From Bostrychus sinensis (taxonomy: Eukaryota; Chordata; Actinopteri; Gobiiformes; Eleotridae), in the NCBI GenBank assembly GCA_020698575.1, contig CM036251.1:1196288-1260287 (forward strand): DNA of 64,000 nucleotides. The letters are read 5' to 3'. The position numbers and the translations under genes were made by a program. Under the pieces are notes generated by a model. That model had not been told where the DNA came from and searched no databases. It saw only the letters and a program-made list of their open reading frames with translations. Positions 36,801-49,400 of the stretch are shown in pieces (the stretch's first letter is position 1; each line of letters starts with the position of its first letter).

Positions 36801-39800
36801 GACTAAACCAGGACTGAACCAGGACTAAACCAGGACTAAACCAGGACTGAACCAGGACTAAACCAGGATTAAACCAGGACTGAACCAGGACTAAACCAGG
36901 ACTAAACCAGGTCTAAACCAGGACTAAAAAAGGACTAAACCAGGACTAAACCAGGACTGAACCAGAACTGAACCAGGACTGAACCAGGACTAAACCAGGA
37001 CTGAACCAGGACTAAACCAGGACTAAACCAGGACTGAACCAGGACTAAAAAAGGACTAAACCAGGACTAAACCAGGACTAAACCAGGACTGAACCAGGAC
37101 TAAACCAGGACTGAACCAGGACTAAACCAGGACTAAACCAGGACTGAACCAGGACTGAACCAGCGTAGAGGAGAAAAATTTGAATGGGAGGGGTTCAGAC
37201 CCACTTCACTAAAGGTCTGACAGTAGTAGCAAGCTAATGCAGGGCAATAAAAGTAAAGTTCCCATCTTGTGCTTTTCTCATTCTGAAACGTTGTGTGACT
37301 CTTTTGCATTCGTGTTTCAGGTTTTATAACTGCTGTTACTGTGACTCTGCAGAGAACGCTTGGATTAGGAGTCTGTCGCCCCCTGCTGGCAACGCTGGGG
37401 ACTGGACAGAGGTTAAAATGGCTATTCAGCACAGCTGTTAGCGACATGAGGCTAACAGATAGATTTCTGAGCTGATGCTTTGTAGTGACGGAGGTTTAAG
37501 GCTGAAATGATCAGAACGAGTCCGGTGACGGTGTCTGGGCTTTAGAAACGCGCAGGAGCACTTCCTGGTTTCACCGTGTCTACGTAGAGCTGTGAGACCG
37601 AGCGTTTTCAGCTCTGGAGAAGGACAGGACAGAGAGGGACTGGGAGCTTTAATAATGATGTTGTTGAGGATCTAGAGCCCATCTGAAAAGTCTCTGAAGT
37701 ATAAAATATAGAGTTAATATTCACTAAACTTCCCATAAATCATAAAACAGGTGGTACGTCTTTAAAACGGTGAGAATCTGAATAATGTGTAAATGAGATG
37801 GAGTTAAAATGAAGTGATAAGAGCAGCAGGTGACAGCTGTCAATCAAACCTCAGCTGTCACTGAAATAATTACTGAGCATTCAGTTATAAAGGATTTTAA
37901 TATTTCAATGTTTAAAGCCATATTTGCATGAAGTTAGTATTACCTAGGGTCCTCCAGTAATCTGTAATAATTGTCGAGGTTGTCTGTGATTTGTAAAATA
38001 TAAAAAATCCTTGAAAATTACCTTCCATATTTCAGCCTCTGATAATATGAGTCTCTGTGTCTGTGAGTCAGGCTGTTTTTGTCGTATGCTAACGTTCGTA
38101 ACAGTGATCCAAGACATCTTTAAACTGTCTGCATTTAAACTATATTAAAAATAACATGTAAAAAAAAAGTAAAAAGGTAAAAAAAAATAAGAGAAAACAA
38201 ACTATGGCAAAGACCTGACCCAAAAGCACAAACCCTGTCATCATGGCAAAGATAAATTCAGCGTTTGGAGCGACGTGGAGGCTCTTTGGGCAGTTTTTGT
38301 TCTAACGTTAGAGAGCATTAGAGATCAAGAGAGAGGGGGGCCTACTGAGGGCTCAACAGCGCCACAGTACTGCCGCCTGAGATTCGCATTTACACAAAAA
38401 CGCTGAAGTGCGTAGAAAACTAAAGTAAACTGTAGTACCTGTGTTTGTCCAGCAAATGGCGCTGTGGGCCCCGCAAATGCTCCGCACCACACAGAGAGTA
38501 AACAGCAGAGGAAGTGATAGCTCTGTCTGTCTCCAACTACTTTAGGATCTGTGGTTTTCTCTCTCATCAAAGTAACTTACACAGATCTTACTGACAGTTA
38601 CTGAGTGAATATGAACGGATGAGACAGAAATATGAACGGATGAGACGTAAAAGCCCGTATTTTGCACTCACGGCTCAGCTGACATGTGACCGTAGACAGC
38701 CAATCACAGTTCAGATTAGGACTGTTAGGTCATTGCTTTTAGTGAGTCGTTGTTTCCACAGTTTACAGAGAGCAGAGCGGCTCCTGCTGTGAGACCAAAA
38801 CACCTCTAGTGTTATCCAAAAATTCTGGATTCAGAAAACAGAAACCCCGTCCTCGTGTAAATGAAAGGACAAACCACCATCAAAGCTTTGTGGATTCGGC
38901 AAAACGCATTGTTGTCTAAACAGCCGCTAAGCGCAAAATCTCAAAAGATGATAAAATGGATGACATGCGTTGTTGTAAGGAGTGTTTTTTGTCAGAACAG
39001 TAAAGAAACATTGAGATCGTAGCTTAAAATCATGTAGAGCTGGCAACATAAACAACACAGGATTATCATAAATCAGTGTGATGTCACGTCATATCCAGAA
39101 TAAAGTCTGTAAAAATCAACTAAAATATTGAGATCGCTGCCGTGTGAATGCTTCCTAAAAACACTGACATCTGGAGGTAAAATCTTAATCACAGAGGTTC
39201 AGGGGTAACACGTTTCCTGTACAAATAGGGCTTCAGTAAATTAAACAGACTGCATTCAGAATCCTCTGTGAGGGGCCCGAGGGGGACTGGAGCCAGTTCT
39301 CCTGTACCTGACCTGTATCAGGAGTCTAACCCACAACCTCTTCCTTTTACTGAGAGACAGCAGGAGACAGGCTAACCACTCTGCCACTGTGCACCCCTGT
39401 ACCTCTAACATTTATTATTAAAACAGCTTTATTTGTAAGCGTGGCATTGGCCCTGTCCTCTCGGTTTACTGTCTCTGTGAAAAGGACACAGTGAAGTCTG
39501 TGTTGTGTCTGAGAGAGACGTCCCACAGAGCGTCTCACATATGTCCCCCGTGTCAAACTGTCTCCTCTGTGTCAAACTGTCACTTCCTGTTCACTCCGCT
39601 CTCGGCTAAAGGCACAGACAGTCCGTCTGCGGCGCTCACACAGGCCTGAGGTCAGCCCTACAGAGGCACAGAGCTTTAGCACACAGCCCTCTGCAGTTCT
39701 CTGGACCTGGGACTGGCTGGGAATCAAACCCCTGACCTCCAGCTCCAAAGGCAGGGGAGCTAACAGCACAGAGGGTTGTATCTGCAGTGATGGGTGTGGA

Positions 39801-40429
39801 CGTCACTGGGGACCTCTCCTGCTCCACAAACACTGCATCACTGACGGAGGGGACATCAGCGTCTCTGCTTCCTCTGAGGACAGCTGGAGCCAGGGCCGGA
39901 GCCAGGACCGGAGCCAGGACCGGAGCCAGGACCGGAGCCAGGACCGGAGCCAGGGCCGGAGCCAGGACCGGAGCCAGGACCGGAGCCAGGACCGGAGCCA
40001 GGACCGGAGCTGGAGCCAGGACCGGAGCTGGAGCCAGGACCGGAGCTGGAGCCGGAGCCGGATCAAAGGCTGGAGCCGGAGCCAGAGCCAGAGCCAGGAC
40101 CGGAGCCAGGACCGGAGCCAGGACCGGAGCCAGGACCGGAGCCAGGGCCGGAGCCAGGGCCGGAGCCAGGACCGGAGCCAGGGCCGGAGCCAGAGCCGGA
40201 GCCAGGACCGGAGCCAGGACCGGAGCCAGGACCGGAGCCAGGACCGGAGCTGGAGCCAGGACCGGAGCTGGAGCCGGAGCCGGATCAAAGGCTGGAGCCG
40301 GAGCCGGATCAAAGGCTGGAGCCGGAGCCAGAGCCAGAGCCAGGACCGGAGCCAGAGCCGGAGCTGGAGCCAGAGCCGGAGCTGGAGCCGGAGCCAGAGC
40401 CAGGACCGGAGCCAGAGCCAGGACCGGAG

Positions 40430-40461
<32 letters not shown>

Positions 40462-43400
40462 AGGACCGGAGCTGGAGCCGGAGCCAGAGCCAGAGCCAGA
40501 GCCAGGACCGGAGCCAGAGCCAGAGCCAGAGCCAGAGCTGGAGCCAGAGCCAGGACCGGAGCCAGAGCCAGAGCCAGAGCCAGGACCGGAGCCAGAGCCA
40601 GAGCCGGAGCTGGAGCCAGAGCTGGAGCCGGAGCTGGAGCTGGATCCGGAGCCAGAGCCAGGACCGGAGCCAGAGCCAGAGCCAGGACCAGGACCGGAGC
40701 CGGGGCCAGAGTCAGGACCGGAGCCGGGGCCAGAGCCAGAGTCAAAGCCAGAGCCAGAGCCGGGGCCAGAGCCGGAGCCAGAGCCAGAGCCAGGGCCGGA
40801 GCCAGAGCCGGAGCCGGAGCCAGAGCCAGAGCCGGAGCCAGAGCCGGAGCCAGAGCCAGAGCCAGGACCGGAGCCGGAGCCAGAGCCGGAGCCGGAGCCA
40901 GAGCCGGGGCCAGAGCCAGAGCCAGAGCCAGGACCGGAGCCGGAGACAGAGCCAGGACCGGAGCCGGAGCCAGAGCCGGAGCCAGAGCCGGAGCCGGAGC
41001 CAGAGCCGGAGCCAGAGCCAGAGCCAGAGCCGGAGCCAGGACAGGAGCCAGAGCCAGGGCCAGAGCCGGAGCCGGAGTCAAAGCCAGAGCCCTGTCATGT
41101 GCACCTCGTACAGAGCGACCATCGAGGCTTCCATCACACTGCCTCCTCTGCCATCGGGGAGGAGACGGCTCCGGGCCAGGACCAGCAGCAGACTGAAGGA
41201 CAGATCCGTCCACCGCCGGCAGGAAGCTCACCTGACTTTGACTATAATTACTTAGCAACATTTTGTAACTTACTTGTGCTCCAATTTAGAAAACTTCTGA
41301 ACATAACATTTAGTATAAGTCAGAGAGAATAATATTTGAACAACCTGCCATCCACAGGAAACGGACAGAACATAAAACCAAACTAAAACAACAGATGATA
41401 TGAAGCATCAGAGGTGTGGACTGTAAAGACTGGGACTCGACTTGGACTTGAGAAGACCTGATGCTTCCTCTCAAAGGGTAAAGAGTGATTTGATAAACAT
41501 TTTATTAAAATCCTCCATATTAATGAGCGCTCTCCCTCTCTGCGCCGGTGTCAGAGCAGCGTCAGTGTCTGCACGGCGTCCAGTCACACTGCAGAATAAC
41601 CAACGCGGTGAACTCTCTGCCAGTGGATCAAATTATATTCGATATGCTTCAAAATGATGCCAAAAGTAACTGCATTCGCTACAGAAACTACTGTATGAGG
41701 TTATCACAAAAAGACTGCCGTATGAAGAACTTGAAATGACTTGGACTTACCACTGTCATTGTTTTGAGGCCAACGTCTTAAGTTAGTTGTGACTTTAAAA
41801 ACAATGACCTGAGTACTTATTTCAATGTTAACCCTGTGTGTATAAAATTTGAGAAAACAGTGTTATGCCTTTGTTCAAGCGTCAGCAGCTGAAGGGCTTT
41901 ACAAACCTAAAGCTGTGAAGAAAACACCCACAAGGCTCATCCTCTCAAAACAACTCCCAGTCCTCTCTTGGTTTTAGTCTCAGTCACAGTAAAAGGGTTA
42001 GAAATCAGTCACAAACCAAGCCCACGCAGAGACAACAAACTATTTAATAATTCCAGAAAAACAGCAGCCCCAGTGCAATTCACCCAGGAGACACCGAGAC
42101 ATAAACCAGAGATGGAAACTAGGACCAGATCAACTCCACACAGAGCTGGCTGTCCATTAAGCAGATGGTTGTTGGTTCGATCCCTGCTCTATCTAGTGGA
42201 GTGTTTCTCAACTGGTGGGTGGGGGGAACCGTTTTTAGTGGGACACAGGCTTTTGCCAGGGCAGAAAAGGCAGAAATAATAAATAAGTATAAAAAATGTC
42301 ACGGTTAGACCTCAGGAGTATTTACACTACACAAAAGGTTCCGCAGGGGAAAAATTAATTTTGTTCTTGGATCCCTATGAATTGCACTTTTTATTTCTGT
42401 TGCACTTTTTTAGTTCATGTCTTTTGCATTAAACACAGCCTGAGCAGAGTTTGAACAGGACACTGAGACTTATTTTGTGTTGCTGAGTCTGGTGAAAAGG
42501 TTGAAGTTACTGAGTTTGGTTTTAAATTGAATGTAGGAGGTTTTAGTTCCCTCTGTAGCATCAGTATTTGCTTGGTTTTAGCTTTAAATGTGTTCTTTTT
42601 TGTGTTGCAGACTGTGATATTCTAATGTCATTATCTCAGGTTCAAACTGCGCCGTGTGTTATTCGTTTTATGGTTTGTTCCTCTCTTTTTTGGGTCGCAG
42701 CTCATCGTCCCAGGGCGATGGTGATCTGATGTCTGAACAGTTGATCTAGTGGACTCTGCCGTTGTGTCCTTGGGCCTTGCCTCCAGTGGCACCGGGTGTG
42801 TAAATTAATACATGACCAACTTTTGGGTCCTGCAGCTGGGAAACAGTTGCTCGCCTCACTGCCTGTGTTTAGGAGATCCACATCTGCAACACTGCACTTT
42901 CTCACTTTTTACATTGAGTCCATCGCGGTAAATTAATATCCAGGAAGTCTATGTGATTTTATTTTTATTTTTTGAATTAATTATCCTAAGTAATATTTAG
43001 TTTAAAGCTATTTATTTGTATTTTGCATTATTTTCAATTCAGCCTGTTATAATTTTGGTGTCAAAAAAAGTTTAGTTTGGAAGTTTATAAGTTATCTAAG
43101 CCTAAGGGTCTGGGCCCCCCTGGGGGTCTACAAAGGTACTGCAGGGGGGCCCCAAAGGCGGTCTATTTTAAGTACATAAAAAGATATTGAGTTTGAAATG
43201 AATTAGTTATATACTTATTTAAAGATGTTACTTTAAAACAATTTTTAACCAACAGTCAGTGTTTTTTGTAACGCTTTTATAGAAATATAAGGAGAAAAAA
43301 AATCTTCTGAATAGGGGGAAGCTTTATAGTTAGGGGTCCGGGTGAGATTTTTGGAAAGTTAAGGGGGCCCCGTCTCCGTGGGGTTTGGGAATAGCTGCTA

Positions 43401-46400
43401 TACTGTACTGAAGTATGGGGAAGTGCTTGTAAAACTTATATCAATACAATTTTCGTGGTAAGGATTGTAAATGGGAGCAGATACAGGGATCCTGCAAATC
43501 CTGTATTTGTGCAGTTAAACTTTGTAAAATGAACAAATTAGTAGAATTTAATATTTTGAAAACTATGTATAAAGCACACCAGAAAGCCTTACCAACCAAG
43601 CTTCAAAACAGATTTATAAAAAGAGAAAACACTTATAATTTAACAGGAACAGAGGTTTTTAAAAAACCCAGATTCAGAACAGTGACAATGGAAAGGTGTT
43701 TTTCAATCAAAAGCGTGACTTCAACAGTCTGACAGCAAAATCAAGAAATCTAAACATATGAATGTATTTTTAAAACAGTGTTAAATATTGTGTGGTGAAC
43801 ATGTGTGAGACTGCAGAGTAGCAGCTTCTGTTATGTTACATTGTGTGTTATGTCATGCAATAGAAAAGTGGCTGTGTTTTCTGAGTTTTGGAGTCTGGGC
43901 AGATATAAGTTTATACTTCTTTCTGCTCCTTTTCATTCATGGTATTTATTTTAAATTAATGAAATAAACAATGAAATGGAAAGAAAAATGATGAAAATAC
44001 TATATAACATCAGATGTATATACAGCATATGTAGGCTGTTTATGGGGAAAAAGGTTTAGGTATATTTTGGTTTAAGACTGTGGTGCGCTGCCGTAATCTT
44101 CTGAAGTAATGGGAAACACTGCCACGCATGTTCCTGAGATACTAACAGAATATTTTATTGGAATATTATTAGTACAGAGGACAGAGCAGGAGAAATCTCA
44201 GGCCTACATCTGGAGTTGTCCATCTCTGGTTGTGTCCCCTCACAGCAGCACAGAAACAAGATCAGTTCTGATGATTATTTCCCCCTGATTCTGGTTTAGT
44301 GGCAGCTCACACTGAAGAAGCATTAGTTATAATCACGGTGAGTTTGTCCCAGATTTTTCCCTTCAGGCTCAGGCAGCTCTTACGGTTTGGGCTCTTTGAC
44401 CTTCACTGTCTGTGTCTTTACAAACGTCTTCCTCCGAGACGACGGAGACGGTTCTGGAGTTCGCTTCTCCACAGATTTCACACCGACACTTTTCAACAGC
44501 GAGCAAACACAGGGCACAAATAAAAATATGAAAATTACATGAAAATAATAGACTGATACAAAACTTAACAAAATGACGAACTGTAGAAGGAAAACAATGT
44601 CAAGTAATGATTTTCTTTTATTTTTAGAAGCTGCAGGTGAGTTTAGCTGAGAGGTAAAGTTTACAGGCACCTTCCAGCAAGAAATAAAGGGTGGGGAATA
44701 TTATTCTTCCAGTTATATTTATGTCAGTTCAACAATGAATCAAAACTACAAATTCTCAGTGCTGCACTTCAAAACATTGGTCAAATGTGTAACTATCACA
44801 AAATAATCAAAAATAATTGTCATAACAGAGTAAATTAAATAAAAATATAATAAAAATGCATGATAATCATAGATAAAAACAATAATAATAACAATAATCT
44901 AATTATTATTAATAATACAACTATAATAATAAAATATAATAAATTAAATGAAAATAAATTAATTAATTCATGAAATAATTGTCTTAAAAAATAGACACTT
45001 GAGTCTTTGTATGCTTAAATATTTTCACCAATTTGCAGTGAACATAACATGAACATAATGTCAAAAATGTCTAGTGTAAAGCATTCTGGGAAATGTAGTC
45101 AGTGATGAGCTAGCTTGCAAAACTGAATACAAGTCATTCTTTGTCTTCTGGAGTCTTCATAGTAAAACGTATATTATTATTATTATCATTATTATTGTTA
45201 TTATTAGTATTATCATTATTATTGTTATTATTGTTACTATTATTATTGTTATTATTATTATTATTATTGTTATTATTATCATTATTATTGTTATTATTAG
45301 TATTATCATTATTATTATTATTTTTAAATCATCTGCCTCCTAGTCTGCAGTGATGTACATGCGGATTTGACATAAAATTTACATTGTAGGCCCTTCCTTT
45401 CCTTTTATCTGGGCTTGGGACCAGCATAAAGAGCTGGCTTGTGCCCCCTTGTGGCTGCATCAGTACATGTGGTTAGATCTGTCTGGGTTATGGATTCTGT
45501 GTGCGGCTGTGATGGATCTGGACTCACATGGTGCTGGCTTTAGAGGAGTAACCAGGAGACACGGCGCCGTAGACACACTCCACGTCCCCGCCTCCTTCCG
45601 GGGTTTCGGCCAATGGGAGTGCGGCTCCGAAGTCGGAGGCGGAGTCAGGGGCGGAGTCGGTGTTGGCGTACAGCAGCTCCATCTGAGTCGCGGTCCTTCT
45701 GCGAGCCTGGAACGGAGCAAAGGGAACAAAATAACAAACAACACACATCAGGCCTAAAGGTAAAACAGGACTAAAAACAGGACTAAACCAGATCAAAACA
45801 AGACTAAAAACAGGACTAAACCAGATCAAAACCGGACTAAAAACAGGACTAAACCAGATCAAAACCGGACTAAAAACAGGACAAAACCAGATCTAAACAG
45901 GACTAAAAACAGGACTAAACCAGATCAAAACAGGACTAAAAACAGGACTAAACCAGATCAAAACCGGACTAAAAACAGGACTAAAAACAGGACTAAAAAC
46001 AGGACTAAACCAGATCAAAACAAGACTAAAAACAGGACTAAAAACAGGACTAAACCAGATCAAAACAGGACTAAAAACAGGACTAAACCAGATCAAAACA
46101 AGACTAAAAACAGGACTAAAAACAGGACTAAACCAGATCTAAACAGGACTAAAAACAGGACTAAACCAGATCAAAACAGGACTAAAAACAGGACTAAACC
46201 TGATCAAAACAGGACTAAAAAAAAGACTAAACCAGATCAAAACAGGACTAATTCAGATCTAAATCAGTCTAAACCAGTAAAGTCTATCGGTTATGAACTA
46301 GACACACGGAGCAGGAAATACTGTGGATAGGAACACAGACATTACTTAAAATGAGGTAACCCAGTAAGCCGGGTTTATCTGAGTAAGTCTGGCTTATTTT

Positions 46401-49400
46401 GTTGCCATTTCTGATCCAAAATAAAACTCATCAGGGTCTGGTCCGGAGCAGGTTTAAATCAGGATCAGACGAGACTGTAACTCTTGATTTTCTTTATCAA
46501 ATGTGATTATTTTTTTGGGGTGGATTGCCATTTGTCTGAAAAAATAAACTAAAATGAAGTGAAAGCTGTTTGTTGGCTGGGATCAGTGACTGGAGAAAGC
46601 TCTGCTGTGGAACAGTTCAGCCCTGACTCTGGCTCCGGGGTCGAGTTTATTTTGGATCTTTATAATGCAATGTATCATTCTCCTCCTCTGTTCCCTTCAG
46701 AGGAGTCCACAGGGAATCCTCTGCTCCCTCTGACCCTCTCCTCTGCATCTTCTTCTCTCACACCAACTAACCTCACTTCCTCTGTCTCTACATCCATAAA
46801 CCTCCTCTCTGGTCTTCCTCTAGGCCTCCAGCTCTAACCTCAGCCTCATCCTTCTACCCATCACTGTCCCTCCTCTGTCCCCTCACTGTCCCTCCTCTGT
46901 CCCCTCACGGTCCCTCCTCTGTCCCATCACGGTCCCTCCTCTGTCCCCTCACTGTCCCTCCTCTGTCCCCTCACGGTCCCTCCTCTGTCCCCTCACTGTC
47001 CCTCCTCTGTCCCCTCACTGTCCCTCCTCTGTCCCCTCACTGTCCCTCCTCTGTCCCCTCACTGTCCCTCCTCTGTACCTCTCACTGTCCCTCCTCTGTC
47101 CCCTCACTGTCCCTCCTCTGTCCCCTCACGGTCCCTCCTCTGTACCTCTCACTGTCCCTCCTCTGTCCCCTCACGGTCCCTCCTCTGTCCCCTCACGGTC
47201 CCTCCTCTGTACCTCTCACTGTCCCTCCTCTGTCCCCTCACTGTCCCTCCTCTGTACCTCTCACTGTCCCTCCTCTGTCCCCTCACTGTCCCTCCTCTGT
47301 CCCCTCACGGTCCCTCCTCTGTCCCCTCACTGTCCCTCCTCTGTCCCCTCACGGTCCCTCCTCTGTCCCCTCACTGTCCCTCCTCTGTCCCCTCACTGTC
47401 CCTCCTCTGTCCCCTCACTGTCCCTCCTCTGTCCCCTCACTGTCCCTCCTCTGTACCTCACTGTCCCTCCTCTGTCCCCTCACTGTCCCTCCTCTGTCCC
47501 CTCACGGTCCCTCCTCTGTACCTCTCACTGTCCCTCCTCTGTCCCCTCACGGTCCCTCCTCTGTCCCCTCACGGTCCCTCCTCTGTCCCCTCACGGTCCC
47601 TCCTCTGTACCCTCACGGTCCCTCCTCTGTACCTCTCACTGTCCCTCCTCTGTCCCCTCACTGTCCCTCCTCTGTCCCCTCACGGTCCCTCCTCTGTCCC
47701 CTCACTGTCCCTCCTCTGTCCCCTCACGGTCCCTCCTCTGTCCCCTCACTGTCCCTCCTCTGTCCCCTCACTGTCCCTCCTCTGTCCCCTCACTGTCCCT
47801 CCTCTGTCCCCTCACTGTCCCTCCTCTGTACCGGGAGCTTCTTGGACACGTTAAAGGAAATAAATCCGACAGAACCTTGTTCCTGGTCTTGGGTTCTCCA
47901 CAGAGCTTCATCAGATCGGATGCCAATGAACTGTCAACAACAAACAACAACATACAACAGTCACAAATACATACAATATAAAATACAAACTAATGAAACC
48001 AGGACCAAAACCAGGTCTAAACCAGAACTAAACCTGAAATAAACTAGGTCTAAAACAGGACTAAACCAAGACTAAAACAGGACTGAAACCAGGTCTAAAC
48101 CAGGACTAAACCTGAAATAAACTAGGTCTAAAGTGGCTCTAAACCAGGACTGAAACCGGGTCTAAACCAGAACTAATTTAGGGTTAAACTCAGATCTAAA
48201 ACCAGGACTAAAGCGGGTCTAAACCAGGAATAAACCAGGACTAAAACAGGACTAAACTGAGGACTAAACCAAGACTAAACCAGGTCTAAACCAGGACTAA
48301 ACCAGGTCTAAAACAGGACTAAATTGAGGACTAAAGCAAGACTAAACCAGGTCTAAAACAGGACTAAACTGAGGACTAAAGCAAGACTAAACCAGGTCTA
48401 AACCAGGACTAAACCAGGTCTAAAACAGGACTAAACTGAGGACTAAACTGAGGACTAAAGAAAGACTAAACCGGGTCTAAACCAGGACTAAACCAGGTCT
48501 AAAACAGAACTAAACTGAGGACTAAAGCAAGACTAAACCAGGTCTAAAACAGGACTAAACTGAGGACTAAAGCAAGACTAAACCAGGTCTAAACCAGGAC
48601 TAAACCAGGTCTAAACCAGGACTAAACCAGGTCTAAACCAGGACTAAACCGGGTCTAAACCAGGTCTAAACCAAGACTAAACCAGGTCTAAACCAGGACT
48701 AAACTGAGGACTAAAGAAAGACTAAACCGGGTCTAAACCAGGACTAAACCAGGTCTAAAACAGAACTAAACTGAGGACTAAAGCAAGACTAAACCAGGTC
48801 TAAAACAGGACTAAACTGAGGACTAAAGCAAGACTAAACCAGGTCTAAACCAGGACTAAACCAGGTCTAAACCAGGATTAAACCAGGTCTAAAACAGAAC
48901 TAAACTGAGGACTAAACCAAGACTAAACCAGGTCTAAACCAGGACTAAACCAGGTCTAAACCAGGACTAAACCAGGTCTAAAACAGGACTAAACTGAGGA
49001 CTAAAGCAAGACTAAACCAGGTCTAAACCAGGACTAAACCAGGTCTAAACCAGGACTAAACCCAGACTTGCCTGCCCTCTGCTGAAGGACTCTGTGGAGA
49101 CTCGTCGTCGCTGCTGTCGTCTCCAGTTTCTGTAAAACCCAAAGGTCACAGTTTAGTCTGAGCTCAGAGGGAGCGGTGTAGTGACAGATTCAGTCGCCTG
49201 GATTATCTGACGCCACACTAAAGGACTGAAGCCATTCTCTGGTCCTGAAGCTTCAGATGGACGAGAGGCAGAAAGGTTTCAGGAGGTGATGGTTAAAGGT
49301 ATGAATGGAGTAAGTGTGGATTAACGAGCTTCAAAAGAGAATATCTGAGTGAAGTTAGACCCTCATGCTCCTGTAAGAGTTCAGTTAGTGCAGTGCAAAA

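Noticed and set aside
39312..39396. Functional tRNA gene on minus strand
   Set aside because: A and B boxes are present but the acceptor and anticodon stems do not pair.
39636..41261. 541-residue minus-strand and 469-residue plus-strand ORFs
   Set aside because: They are produced by the GAGCCx hexamer array, have only Ala/Leu/Pro or Arg/Ala/Gly repeats and no domain or splice support.
45141..45353. Leu-rich hydrophobic ORF as a membrane peptide
   Set aside because: Translation of the ATT microsatellite in an intron.
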